From contig CAMNHY010000005.1 of the NCBI GenBank assembly GCA_946540005.1, forward strand, positions 1-59,569: DNA of 59,569 nt. The letters run 5' to 3'. Position 1 is the stretch's first letter. Each line of letters starts with the position of its first letter. The notes under the pieces are model-generated. The model was not told the origin of the DNA, searched no databases, and worked only from the letters and a program-made list of their open reading frames with translations. Below, one piece after another: positions 24,569 through 33,834 of this stretch. A program made the translations under genes and the position numbers. Origin of the DNA: an uncultured Clostridium sp. (lineage in GTDB: Bacteria; Bacillota_I; Bacilli_A; Acholeplasmatales; Anaeroplasmataceae).

Positions 24569-25312
24569 ATGAAAATTATAAGTTGGAATGTTAATGGTCT
24601 TAGAGCTTGTAAGACTAAAGGTTTTGATGCATATTTTGATAAAGAAAATGCTGATATATTCTGTATTCAAGAGACTAAGATGCAAGAAGGTCAAGCTGAT
24701 TTAGAAAAAGAAGGATATTATAGATATATGTCTAGCGCTATAAAGAAAGGTTATTCTGGTACATTAGTCTATACAAAAGAAAAGCCTTTAAGCGTAGTTT
24801 ATGGTGTTAATGGATTATATAATGATGAAGGTAGAGTAATCACATTAGAATATAATGATTTTTATTTAGTTAATGTATATGTACCAAATTCAAAAGAAGA
24901 ATTATTAAGATTAGATTATAGAATGGAATTTGAAGATAATTTTAGAAATTATTTAACTAATCTTAAAAAGAATAAATCAGTTATTTTATGTGGTGATTTA
25001 AATGTAGCACATGAAGAAATTGATATAAAGAATCCAAAAGCTAATCTTAGAAAAGCTGGATTTACTATTGAAGAGAGAAATAAATTTAGTTTACTTTTAG
25101 AAGAAGGTTTTAAAGATACATTTAGAACACTTTATAAAGATACTGTTACATACTCATGGTGGAGTTATAGATTCCATGCTAGAGAGAATAATGCAGGTTG
25201 GCGTATTGATTATTTTGTAGTAAGTGATGATTTTATGCCACGTGTAAAAGATTCTATAATTGATACACAAATTCTTGGAAGCGACCACTGTCCGGTAAAA
25301 CTAGTATTTTAA
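24569..25312 (+). CDS. exoA: Exodeoxyribonuclease III / AP endonuclease
   Basis: About 247 residues. An endonuclease/exonuclease/phosphatase fold enzyme that cuts at abasic sites and trims 3' ends in base-excision repair. Motifs: IISWNVNGLRA, IFCIQETKMQ, GDLNVAHEEID, YSWWSYR, NNAGWRIDYF and GSDHCPVKL (catalytic His). Two ATGs lie in tandem at 24566 and 24569; the second gives better spacing from GGTGAT. A -10 box TATAAT (24546-24551) precedes it. Single-gene unit. Confidence 0.95.
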   Translation: MKIISWNVNGLRACKTKGFDAYFDKENADIFCIQETKMQEGQADLEKEGYYRYMSSAIKKGYSGTLVYTKEKPLSVVYGVNGLYNDEGRVITLEYNDFYLVNVYVPNSKEELLRLDYRMEFEDNFRNYLTNLKKNKSVILCGDLNVAHEEIDIKNPKANLRKAGFTIEERNKFSLLLEEGFKDTFRTLYKDTVTYSWWSYRFHARENNAGWRIDYFVVSDDFMPRVKDSIIDTQILGSDHCPVKLVF

Positions 25313-25358
25313 TTAAAATTTTGTTATAATTAATAGTAGAGAAAAATAGTTTGTTAAT

Positions 25359-25388
25359 AATGGTGGGAAACCACCATTTTATTATTAT
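25359..25388 (+). terminator. Terminator after exoA
   Basis: Stem AATGGTGG/CCACCATT (25359-25366 with 25371-25378) capped by a GAAA tetraloop, followed by T-rich sequence. Confidence 0.8.
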
Positions 25389-25434
25389 TTTTGTATAAAT
25401 TTATTAAAATTAGATTAAATTATGTGATAAATTT

Positions 25435-25475
25435 GTTATACCTAAAAAGTATTTAAAAGGTTATACCACTTTTTA
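25435..25475 (+). promoter_or_regulatory. Repeat-rich control region of the M6-like lipoprotein gene
   Basis: The 8-mer GTTATACC occurs twice in direct orientation (25435-25442 and 25460-25467). Each copy is followed by one arm of a perfect inverted repeat TAAAAAGT (25443-25450) / ACTTTTTA (25468-25475). The block lies just upstream of the -10 box TATAAT (25496-25501) and covers the -35 area, so it is likely an operator. The regulator is unknown. Confidence 0.4.
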
Positions 25476-25524
25476 AAAATTTAAAAAAATTATTCTATAA
25501 TACATATGAAAGGAGATTGATATA

Positions 25525-28500
25525 ATGAAAAAAAGATTATTGATTATACCAGTTATAATTGCAATATTTATATCTTTTCTTTTATTATCATGTGGTTCAA
25601 GTCAAATTATAGCTACATTTTCTAATGTAACATATGATAGTGAAAATATGAGTGTAAACTTTGAACTTGAAATTAGTGATTCAAAAAATGCCGGCTCTAA
25701 TTACATGCTAAATATAGAAAAAATCTCTAATACAAATTCTTCTACATATTCAGCAAAAAAATCAATTGAAACATTAGAAAAAACATCTTATTCTTTTGAT
25801 AATTTAGAGGCCAGTTGTTCATACACAATATTTGTCACATGTGATAAAGATGGTAGTAATGTTCAAATAAAAAACTCACATACATTTACAACATCAGCTA
25901 GTTCTAATTCATCTGTTTCGGAAATACTTGGGTTAACATATCAAGAAACAACTTTATTATATGATGGAAATAGTCATATTACGTACGCAACAATTTTGTT
26001 TAATAATAGAACACTTACAATTTCTTCTAATTATAGAATAACTTATAAAGGAGTTTCATATTTATTAGAATATGATTCAAATAATAGACAAAAAAATGTT
26101 GGTACATATAATCAATATTTATATATTTATTCATACCCTGATAAAAAATTATTAGAAACTGTTACAACAACTTTAACTATCGCTAAAGCTAAAACTTTAT
26201 ATGAATTTAGTGATTTAGAAGAAGAATACGATGGTAAAGCTAAAGTTATGCCTTTTAGCTATGAAGGCTTAACTTATGCATATTACGATTCAAATAATAA
26301 TATCTTATCTGAAATTATAAATCCTGGTACTTATACAGTAAAATATAATTTCCCTGGTGATGATTTCTTTGAACCAATTCATGGTACATTTACTTATACA
26401 ATCGAAAAAGCTCAGTTATCTACTGATCTTTCAAGCCAAACTACTGTATTAGATGAATTTGGTAAGGCAACTTATAAAATAAGTGATGAAGATTTTAATA
26501 TTTCAAATGTTAAATACACAATTAAATATTATAATAGTTCAAATGTATTAATAGATACTTCATATATTACAAATGTAGGAACATATACTGTTGTAATAAA
26601 TATAGATGAAACAGACTTTTATGAAAAATTCACATTAACTGTAAAATTATATGTAGTTAATGAAATGGAAGAAAATGATTTATTAGTTTCAAATGTTGAG
26701 TATTTTTCAATAAATGCCTCTGGTAAAACTAATAATTATATTTATTTTAGTATTTACAATGCTTCTGTAAATGAAATAGATTTATCTTCAGTAGTTATTA
26801 AAATTAATGGTGAAGAAATAAAATTATCAGGTGTAATTTCTCCATTTGATAATTATAAAGTTTTAGCATATTCAAATGTCGCTGCAATTACAACATTTAA
26901 TTTAGGTGGAAGTGTAGTTTATGATTTTAGAACTTATGCGAAAGAAAGTTATAAATTTGATTTCCAAGAATTAAATAAAATTGAAATTGAATATGGAAAT
27001 ATCAAAAATGAATATTTGATTGAATATTCATATGCAGATTTCTATGCAAATCTATCTAATAGAGAAAATAATACATTTACATATCATAGCTTATATTCAA
27101 TTAAGGAAAGTGTAGATGCGGTTAATAGTTTTGGATATAGTATTGTGGCACCTACTGTTAATTATGATTTTACAGATACAATATCTATTTCAAGAATTAA
27201 TACTTTATATGAAAATATAAATGCGGTAGACGCACTTAATAACTATATTGAAATTAGTGATGATATGGTTGATACATCTCAAATTAATTTAGATAATATG
27301 AACAAGAATGTTACTGTTACATATAATATATATGATATTTATGGTAACGTTAATAATTTCAAGTTATCATTCTTATTAGTAGATGAAGAAGCTCCTAATA
27401 TCGAGTTAGCTAGTGATGTTAAAACTCATATTTTAATTAATGATAATATTGATCTTACAAAATATTTCAATGTTTATGATGATGTAGATGGTGTTATTGA
27501 AGTTACTAAAGAAATGATTGATGATGGTGGCGCTGGTGATTTTAGTGTATCAGGTAAATATTTAATTAAGTTAAATGTATCTGATAAAGCGGGAAATGAA
27601 GCAACTTATACATTCTCTTTATATGTAAATGTTGATAATACATATCTATCTTCATATGTTTCAAGCGAAACTATTAAGACAAATGATACAGGTGAAGGAA
27701 ATGCAATGCCTTCAACAGGAAATGTAAAAGTATTAGTTGTACCTATTTTCTTTAATGAAGCTAACGCAACCCAAACATTTATTGATACATTAAATACTGT
27801 ATTTAATGATACAACTGATAAATTAACATTTGGTTCAGTTAAGAGCTACTATAATGAATCTAGTTATGGTAAATTAAATTTATCATTTGATATTTTTGAC
27901 AATGAATACTTTATTCCATCAAAATCATATAAATATTATGATACTAATATGACTTCATTAATTAGTAGCGCCTTACAAACTGTTGATAAATATTATAATT
28001 TAGCAGATTATGATTCTGATAATGATGGATATATAGATGCAATATGGTTTATTTATGATATGGACTATATTAGTGGTTCTAATTATTATTGGGCATGGAC
28101 ATCTGATTTTTCAGGTAATATTACACAAAAATATGATGATGTAAATGTAGGCAAAATAGCATTTGCGTCATATGAGTTTGCAGATGCAAATGATAGCTAC
28201 TATGATGCATATCCTGATAAAGAATCAGATTCTGGTTTAACAGCTAGAACATATATTCATGAGACAGGACACTTAATGGGATTATCTGATTATTATGACT
28301 ATGATTATGATAAAACTGTAGGATATCACCATACAATGTTTGGTATGTCTTTAATGGATTCAAACTATGGTGATTTAGATAGTGCATCTAAATTATTGTT
28401 AGGTTGGATTGATCCTGTTGTAATATGTCAAGATGATGTTGTTAATATTAAATCATTATCTACAACAGGAGATTGTGTATTAATCGCTAAAGAATCTAAT

Positions 28501-28941
28501 ATTGGTGAAACAATTTTTAATGAATATATATTATTAGAGTTCTGGAATGGCGATGGATTAAATGAAGCTGATGCAAGTTATACATTTGGTGGAAATAAAT
28601 ATGGTATTAGAGTCATTCATTATGATGCAACTATCAACTATGTAAATGGTGTTGCAACACTAACTAATGGTGAAAGACCTTCATATTTTAAATATAATAA
28701 TACTGATGATGATTCTCATAATAGTGTAGAGACTCTTGCGTCTAACCCAGATGCTGTTTATGATACTAAGACTCATACTTACAATGTAGTTGACAATGTC
28801 TTATTCTCTGATACAAATATTGTATTTGGTAAAGATATATGGCAAGATTTTGTATATAACAATGGAAATGAATTAGATTTCACATTTACTATTAATGAAA
28901 TTAATAAAGATAGTGCTACTATTTCTATTAGTTTTCAATAA
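25525..28941 (+). CDS. Secreted lipoprotein with Ig-like domains and M6-like metalloprotease domain
   Basis: 1138 residues. The signal peptide (1-22) ends in a lipobox LLSC with Cys23 as the lipid anchor, so it should be attached to the outer face of the membrane. After it come a fibronectin-type region (about 30-125) and several Ig-like or Big-type beta domains to about 710. The C-terminal domain has the zinc motif HETGHLMGLSD (His912, Glu913, His916) and a Met-turn-like FGMSLMDS. A DYDSDNDGYID segment before it looks like a calcium loop. This fits the M6 (immune inhibitor A-type) metallopeptidases. The substrate is unknown; protein breakdown or cell-surface adhesion are likely. Confidence 0.82.
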   Translation: MKKRLLIIPVIIAIFISFLLLSCGSSQIIATFSNVTYDSENMSVNFELEISDSKNAGSNYMLNIEKISNTNSSTYSAKKSIETLEKTSYSFDNLEASCSYTIFVTCDKDGSNVQIKNSHTFTTSASSNSSVSEILGLTYQETTLLYDGNSHITYATILFNNRTLTISSNYRITYKGVSYLLEYDSNNRQKNVGTYNQYLYIYSYPDKKLLETVTTTLTIAKAKTLYEFSDLEEEYDGKAKVMPFSYEGLTYAYYDSNNNILSEIINPGTYTVKYNFPGDDFFEPIHGTFTYTIEKAQLSTDLSSQTTVLDEFGKATYKISDEDFNISNVKYTIKYYNSSNVLIDTSYITNVGTYTVVINIDETDFYEKFTLTVKLYVVNEMEENDLLVSNVEYFSINASGKTNNYIYFSIYNASVNEIDLSSVVIKINGEEIKLSGVISPFDNYKVLAYSNVAAITTFNLGGSVVYDFRTYAKESYKFDFQELNKIEIEYGNIKNEYLIEYSYADFYANLSNRENNTFTYHSLYSIKESVDAVNSFGYSIVAPTVNYDFTDTISISRINTLYENINAVDALNNYIEISDDMVDTSQINLDNMNKNVTVTYNIYDIYGNVNNFKLSFLLVDEEAPNIELASDVKTHILINDNIDLTKYFNVYDDVDGVIEVTKEMIDDGGAGDFSVSGKYLIKLNVSDKAGNEATYTFSLYVNVDNTYLSSYVSSETIKTNDTGEGNAMPSTGNVKVLVVPIFFNEANATQTFIDTLNTVFNDTTDKLTFGSVKSYYNESSYGKLNLSFDIFDNEYFIPSKSYKYYDTNMTSLISSALQTVDKYYNLADYDSDNDGYIDAIWFIYDMDYISGSNYYWAWTSDFSGNITQKYDDVNVGKIAFASYEFADANDSYYDAYPDKESDSGLTARTYIHETGHLMGLSDYYDYDYDKTVGYHHTMFGMSLMDSNYGDLDSASKLLLGWIDPVVICQDDVVNIKSLSTTGDCVLIAKESNIGETIFNEYILLEFWNGDGLNEADASYTFGGNKYGIRVIHYDATINYVNGVATLTNGERPSYFKYNNTDDDSHNSVETLASNPDAVYDTKTHTYNVVDNVLFSDTNIVFGKDIWQDFVYNNGNELDFTFTINEINKDSATISISFQ

Positions 28942-28955
28942 GTGACAAATAACTT

Positions 28956-28984
28956 GACGCCCATTTAAATGGGTGTCTTTTTTT
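28956..28984 (+). terminator. Terminator of the lipoprotein gene
   Basis: Stem GACGCCCATTT/AAATGGGTGTC (28956-28966 with 28967-28977), one wobble, followed by seven T. Confidence 0.9.
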
Positions 28985-29040
28985 GTTGAAAAATAAAAGT
29001 ATTTAAATTATAATTAAGATTAGAATAGGATGTGATTTAT

Positions 29041-29799
29041 ATGGTTAAAAATCCAATGAAAAATTATAAATTCTGGTTTAAATTAATTGGCGGAGTTATT
29101 TTATTAATATTTGCGATTGCAATGATCTTTAACCGTTCTTTTGGTGAAAAGATGGTTGTTGGTGTATTTGGAGGTATAATATTCTTATATGGTTTATATA
29201 GAATATATCCTTTAATTAAAACTCTTGAAAATAAGTGGAGTAAGATTTTATGTTCAGTAGAAATACTTGCAGATATAATTGTTGGTATTATGATGTTAGT
29301 CGGAGGATTTAATTTTGCAAATGAAGCTAATAAATTCTCTGATTTTATGAATAAGAATTTTAGATTCTTTCTTGGTGGAGTTGTATATTTAAGAGGATTA
29401 GTTTATTGCACAAGTTCAATCTTATTTTCAGAAAAATCAGATTGGAAACAATTTGTTGCAAATATTATTTGCTTAACATTTGGTGTAATGATTGTTTGTC
29501 TTGAGCAATTTAATGTTGGTAATCTAGTTTGGGTAATGATTGTATTAGCATTTGGTTCTGGTGCATATATTGCTGGTGAAGGTGGAATTGATTACTTTAA
29601 CTATAGAAAGAATTTCAAGGATATAAGAGATAATAAAGAAACTTCTAAAGAAAAAGAAGATACATTAGAAAATGGTGTTGAAAAAGGCGAAGCTAAAATA
29701 GATGAAGAAATTGATCAAAAGCCATTAGATGATGAAATTGAAAAAGGTATAGTTATTCCTGAAGAAAACAATAATGACCAAATAAATCCTGTTAACTAA
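29041..29799 (+). CDS. DUF308/HdeD-like membrane protein with acidic tail
   Basis: About 252 residues from the ATG at 29041 (AGGA upstream; a GTG three codons earlier is too close). Six hydrophobic helices come in pairs up to about 185, followed by a highly charged, Glu-rich tail of about 60 residues (KEKEDTLENGVEKGEAK). The helix pairs with a conserved GG or GL pattern resemble the DUF308/HdeD membrane family, of unknown function in Firmicutes. A terminator follows; no partner gene. The family call is a resemblance, not a firm hit. Confidence 0.5.
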   Translation: MVKNPMKNYKFWFKLIGGVILLIFAIAMIFNRSFGEKMVVGVFGGIIFLYGLYRIYPLIKTLENKWSKILCSVEILADIIVGIMMLVGGFNFANEANKFSDFMNKNFRFFLGGVVYLRGLVYCTSSILFSEKSDWKQFVANIICLTFGVMIVCLEQFNVGNLVWVMIVLAFGSGAYIAGEGGIDYFNYRKNFKDIRDNKETSKEKEDTLENGVEKGEAKIDEEIDQKPLDDEIEKGIVIPEENNNDQINPVN

Positions 29800-29806
29800 T
29801 AAAATG

Positions 29807-29845
29807 ACTTATAAAGTTTTATTTAAGACTTTATAAGTTTTTTTA
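29807..29845 (+). terminator. Terminator
   Basis: Stem ACTTATAAAG/CTTTATAAGT (29807-29816 with 29829-29838) with a run of T. Confidence 0.88.
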
Positions 29846-29901
29846 TTTTATTTAGCATAAATAATATTTTTGAAAACAAGTTTTATTTAATTTCATTACT
29901 C

Positions 29902-29930
29902 TTTACTTTTTTATATAAGTTTGTTATAAT
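29902..29930 (+). promoter_or_regulatory. Promoter of tig
   Basis: -35 TTTACT (29902-29907) and -10 TATAAT (29925-29930), 17-bp spacing. Confidence 0.6.
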
Positions 29931-29947
29931 TTAGCAGTATGAAAACG

Positions 29948-29967
29948 ATTAATACTTTTGTATTAAT
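29948..29967 (+). other. Leader hairpin of tig
   Basis: A perfect 8-bp stem ATTAATAC/GTATTAAT with a TTTT loop starts about 11 bases into the predicted transcript, ahead of the ribosome binding site. Such a 5' stem often protects an abundant mRNA. No CIRCE or other heat-shock element is present. Confidence 0.45.
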
Positions 29968-29993
29968 TATGTGATAAAGGAGCATTAGATTAT

Positions 29994-31280
29994 ATGAATA
30001 CTGAATTTATTGCAGGTAGTAAAGCAAAAGTAACTTTTGATGTTACTCCTGAAAAATTTAAAGAAACATTAGACGCTGCCTTTGAAAAGGTAGGTAAGAA
30101 CGTATCAGTTCCTGGATTTAGAAAGGGACACGTTAGCCGTGAAATGTTTAATAAGCAATTTGGTGAGGCTTCATTATATGAAACAGCTTTAGATCTTTTA
30201 TGTGATGAATTCTCAAAAGAAATTTTTGCAAATAAAGAAATTGCTAACAAAGTAGTTTCTCAATTAATTCCATCTGTAGATGGTAACTTAGATGCTAAAG
30301 AAGGATTTAAGTTAGTATTTACATTCGATGTATTCCCAACTGAATTTGAAGTAGGTCAATACAAGGGTGTTGAAGTTGCGAAGAAGAATACTGAAGTAAC
30401 TGATGAAGAAGTTGAATCAAACATCAAGTCAATTCTTTCTAGCAAGGCTACAATTTCTGAAAAGGCTGAACAAGTTATCGCTAAAGGTGATACAGCTAAT
30501 TTCGATTTCGAAGGTTCTGTTGACGGTAAGCTATTTGATGGTGGTTCTGCAAAGGGTTATGAAATGGAAATTGGTTCTGGTCAATTCATTCCAGGATTTG
30601 AGGATCAAATGATTGGTATGAAGGCTGGAGAAACTAAGGATGTTAATGTTACATTCCCAACTCCATATGCTGCAAAGGAATTAGAAGGTAAGGCTGCTGT
30701 ATTCAAAGTTACTGTTAACTCAGTAAAGGAAACAAAGCTTCCTGAATTAACTGATGAATTCGTTCTTTCTTTAAAGAGAGATGATGCTAAGACTGTTGAA
30801 GAATTAAAGTCAGCAATTAAGGCTCAATTAACTGCTTCTAAGGAAGAAAGCGAAAAGAATCGTCAAATCGATGAAGTTGTTAATAAGATTCTTGATGCAA
30901 CTAAGGTTGAATTACCTCAATCTATGATTGACAATTTCACAAACGACTATAAGAGCCGTTATGAACAACAAGCTAAGACATATAACATTCCACTTGAAAC
31001 ATTACTTCAATTAAGCGGTATGGATATGAAGACATTCGAAGAGAATGCTAAGAAGATTGGTGAGCGTCAAGCATTATTCCAAGTAGTTCTTGATAAGGTT
31101 GCTACAATCGAAAAGTTACAACCATCTCAAGAAGAAATTGAAGCTCGTGCTGAAGAATTAGCTAAGCAACTTAACCAAAAGGCTTCTGATGTTCTAAAGA
31201 ATCGTTTCAATGCTATTTTCTCTGAGTTCATTTACAACAAGTTCATTGACCTTGTTATGTCAAATGCTAAAGAAATCTAG
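29994..31280 (+). CDS. tig: Trigger factor
   Basis: 428 residues, the ribosome-associated chaperone and prolyl isomerase that meets nascent chains at the exit tunnel. The ribosome-docking signature GFRKG is at 41-45. An FKBP-type isomerase domain follows (about 150-235, FIPGFEDQMIGMKAGE near the end of it), then the helical C-terminal arms. Codon use differs from neighbours: Lys is mainly AAG and CGT is used for Arg, a sign of high expression. It is a single gene next to lon, so protein folding and quality control are side by side. Confidence 0.96.
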   Translation: MNTEFIAGSKAKVTFDVTPEKFKETLDAAFEKVGKNVSVPGFRKGHVSREMFNKQFGEASLYETALDLLCDEFSKEIFANKEIANKVVSQLIPSVDGNLDAKEGFKLVFTFDVFPTEFEVGQYKGVEVAKKNTEVTDEEVESNIKSILSSKATISEKAEQVIAKGDTANFDFEGSVDGKLFDGGSAKGYEMEIGSGQFIPGFEDQMIGMKAGETKDVNVTFPTPYAAKELEGKAAVFKVTVNSVKETKLPELTDEFVLSLKRDDAKTVEELKSAIKAQLTASKEESEKNRQIDEVVNKILDATKVELPQSMIDNFTNDYKSRYEQQAKTYNIPLETLLQLSGMDMKTFEENAKKIGERQALFQVVLDKVATIEKLQPSQEEIEARAEELAKQLNQKASDVLKNRFNAIFSEFIYNKFIDLVMSNAKEI

Positions 31281-31298
31281 TAATTTTTAAAGAATTTT

Positions 31299-31325
31299 GC
31301 CTATCCTTTATGGATAGGTTTTTCT
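31299..31325 (+). terminator. Terminator of tig
   Basis: Stem GCCTATCC/GGATAGGT (31299-31306 with 31312-31319) with loop TTTAT and a short T-run. Confidence 0.85.
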
Positions 31326-31330
31326 TATTT

Positions 31331-31414
31331 ATTTGAACTTTTCAAATAAATTGGCAAATTGGTTGCAATAGTGCCAAAAATGTTGTAATATATAATTACT
31401 AATCTTTGATTAGT
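31331..31414 (+). promoter_or_regulatory. lon promoter with three inverted repeats
   Basis: Three perfect repeats: ATTTGAA-CTT-TTCAAAT (31331-31347), TTGGCA-N15-TGCCAA (31351-31377) and ACTAATC-TTT-GATTAGT (31398-31414). A -35 TTGCAA (31363-31368) and -10 TAATAT (31386-31391), 17 bp apart, lie inside the second repeat; the third covers the start of the transcript. None matches CIRCE or the CtsR heptamer, so lon is probably under another regulator. Confidence 0.45.
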
Positions 31415-31445
31415 GTTAATTTCTTTTTAAAAGAGGTGAATATTT

Positions 31446-33761
31446 ATGGCTGATTTAGAGTCAAAAAAAGCCTACCCTGCTCTTGCATTAAGAGGACTTG
31501 TACCACTACCTCATAATGAGTTAAGAACAGAAGTTGGTAGAAAAAATTCTGTTAAAGCTTTAGAAGAATCTGAACAAAATTACGATAGTGATATTGTTTT
31601 AATCATTCAAAAAGATCCTAAAAATATAGAAGTCACAAAAGATGATATTGAAAAAGTGGCTGTTCTTGCCCATATAGATTCAAGACTTACATTACCTAAT
31701 GGTAATTTACGTGTTAAATTTAGTGTACGTGAAAGAATAGTATTAGAAGATATATCTGATCCTAATCCTTGCTTTATGGTAACATATACTCCTATGGTAC
31801 CTGTTACTGAAACATTAGATGAACAAGCAGCTTTAGTTAGAACTGTAGTTAATGAAATTACAAATAATAGACAATTATTAAATGCTCCTGAAGAAGTAAT
31901 GCGTCAAATTTCATCAGGATTAACAAGTGAAGATTGTGTAGATGTTATTGCTGGTCATTTAAAAACTACAACTAATAAATATCGTTATTTAGCTGAACCT
32001 TCACTATCAAAGAGAATGCAATTCATATTAGAAGATATTAACCATGAGAAATCAATTTCTCAATGGGAAGATAAGATTAATCAAGAAGTTAAGAAATCTA
32101 TTGATGAATCTCAAAAAGAATATTATCTTCGTGAAAAGATGAAAGCTATTCAATCTGAATTAGGTGAAAAAGCTAGAACTGAAGAAGAAATTGAAGAATT
32201 TAGAAAACGTATTGAAGAAGCCGGAATGCCTAAGGCTATTCATGATAAAGCTGTTAAAGAACTTCAAAGATATCAAATGTCTTCAAGTCAAATGGCAGAA
32301 ACTGGAATCATTAGACAATATCTAGATTTCATGTTATCTCTTCCATGGAAAGAGGAATCTAAGGATTGTGATGACTTAAAGAAAGTTCAAGAATCATTAG
32401 ATAAGACACACTTTGGTTTAAATAAAGTAAAGGATAGAATTCTTGAATACTTAGCTGTTAAAGTATTAACAGGTAAGAATCCACAAACAATTCTATGCTT
32501 ATTCGGACCTCCAGGTGTTGGTAAAACTTCATTAGCTAAGTCTATTGCAGATGCATTAGGTAGAAAGTTTGTTAAAGTTTCTTTAGGTGGAGTTTCTGAT
32601 GAATCAGAAATTAGAGGACATAGAAGAACATATATTGGTGCTCTTCCTGGTCGTATCTTAAAAGGTATGAAGGATGCTGGCACAGTTAACCCTGTATTCT
32701 TACTAGATGAAATTGATAAGATGAGTTCAAATTATAGAGGAGATCCTGCAAGCGCAATGCTTGAAGTATTAGACCCTGAACAAAATACTCATTTTAGTGA
32801 TAATTATTTAGAAGAAGAATATGATTTATCTAAAGTATTATTTATAACTACAGCTAACTCATTAGATTCAATTCCTGCACCATTATTTGACCGTATGGAA
32901 ATTATTGAATTATCAAGTTATACTGAATATGAAAAGAGCCAAATTGGATTCAATTATTTAATACCAAAGGTACTTGACCAAAACGGTTTATCTAAAGATA
33001 AATTTAGTATTACTAATGAAGCTATGCATCAAATAATTGAAGGATATACTCGTGAGGCTGGTGTACGTTCATTACAACGTCAAATTGGTACTTTAGTAAG
33101 AAAAGCTATTAGAGACATATTAATTGATAAAGTTGATATGGTAGAAATTAATAAAGAAAACTTACATAAATATTTAGGTAAGCAAATATTCTTCAACAAT
33201 GAAGGTAGAGATAAACCTCAAGTTGGTATTGTAACTGGTCTTGCATATACACAATTTGGTGGAGACACTCTTGACATTGAAGTAGCATTATATCCTGGTA
33301 AAGGTCAATTAACTTTAACTGGTAAGCTTGGTGATGTAATGAAGGAAAGTGCTATGGCTGCCCTTACTTACGTTAAATCACATGCTGAAGAATTAGGTAT
33401 TGATCCTAAGAAGTTCACTGAAAATGATATTCATATCCATGTACCTGAAGGTGCTGTTCCTAAAGATGGTCCAAGTGCAGGTGTTACACTTACAACTGCA
33501 ATTGCATCAGCCTTAACTGGTCGTATGGTTGATCAAAGACTTGGTATGACAGGTGAAGTAACATTAAGAGGTACTGTACTTCCTATTGGTGGATTAAGAG
33601 AAAAGTCAATTGCTGCAGTTCGTACAGGCTTAAAGACTATCTTAATTCCAAAGGAAAATGAACGTGATCTAGATGATGTACCACAAGAAGTTAAAGATGT
33701 ATTAACTATTATTCCAGTTCATAATGTATCTGAAGTATTAGATAAAGCTTTAATGAAATAA
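31446..33761 (+). CDS. lon: ATP-dependent Lon protease
   Basis: 771 residues, the usual bacterial LonA length. Order: N-terminal substrate-binding domain (LALRGLVPLPHNE start), coiled coil, AAA+ domain with Walker A GPPGVGKTS (354-362) and Walker B VFLLDEID, and the C-terminal protease domain. The Ser-Lys dyad is Ser677 in PKDGPSAGVT and Lys720 in EKSIAAV. It degrades misfolded and regulatory proteins in the cytoplasm using ATP. The ribosome binding site is AGAGGTG. The promoter region holds three inverted repeats, suggesting stress regulation. Single gene with its own terminator. Confidence 0.97.
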   Translation: MADLESKKAYPALALRGLVPLPHNELRTEVGRKNSVKALEESEQNYDSDIVLIIQKDPKNIEVTKDDIEKVAVLAHIDSRLTLPNGNLRVKFSVRERIVLEDISDPNPCFMVTYTPMVPVTETLDEQAALVRTVVNEITNNRQLLNAPEEVMRQISSGLTSEDCVDVIAGHLKTTTNKYRYLAEPSLSKRMQFILEDINHEKSISQWEDKINQEVKKSIDESQKEYYLREKMKAIQSELGEKARTEEEIEEFRKRIEEAGMPKAIHDKAVKELQRYQMSSSQMAETGIIRQYLDFMLSLPWKEESKDCDDLKKVQESLDKTHFGLNKVKDRILEYLAVKVLTGKNPQTILCLFGPPGVGKTSLAKSIADALGRKFVKVSLGGVSDESEIRGHRRTYIGALPGRILKGMKDAGTVNPVFLLDEIDKMSSNYRGDPASAMLEVLDPEQNTHFSDNYLEEEYDLSKVLFITTANSLDSIPAPLFDRMEIIELSSYTEYEKSQIGFNYLIPKVLDQNGLSKDKFSITNEAMHQIIEGYTREAGVRSLQRQIGTLVRKAIRDILIDKVDMVEINKENLHKYLGKQIFFNNEGRDKPQVGIVTGLAYTQFGGDTLDIEVALYPGKGQLTLTGKLGDVMKESAMAALTYVKSHAEELGIDPKKFTENDIHIHVPEGAVPKDGPSAGVTLTTAIASALTGRMVDQRLGMTGEVTLRGTVLPIGGLREKSIAAVRTGLKTILIPKENERDLDDVPQEVKDVLTIIPVHNVSEVLDKALMK

Positions 33762-33769
33762 AAAAATTA

Positions 33770-33799
33770 GATTAACCACTTTTGTTGGTTAATCTTTTT
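33770..33799 (+). terminator. Terminator of lon
   Basis: Stem GATTAACCA/TGGTTAATC (33770-33778 with 33786-33794), followed by five T. Confidence 0.9.
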
Positions 33800-33834
33800 C
33801 TTTATAGTATAATAAATTTGAAAGGGTGATTCAA

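Noticed and set aside
25325-25388. A short transcript from a TATAAT at 25325-25330 ending at the GAAA-loop hairpin.
   Set aside because: No -35 box at the right spacing; the hairpin is explained as the exoA terminator.
29940-29953. A cre-like sequence TGAAAACGATTAAT at the start of the tig transcript.
   Set aside because: Two mismatches in the 3' half and overlap with a hairpin that explains the sequence better.
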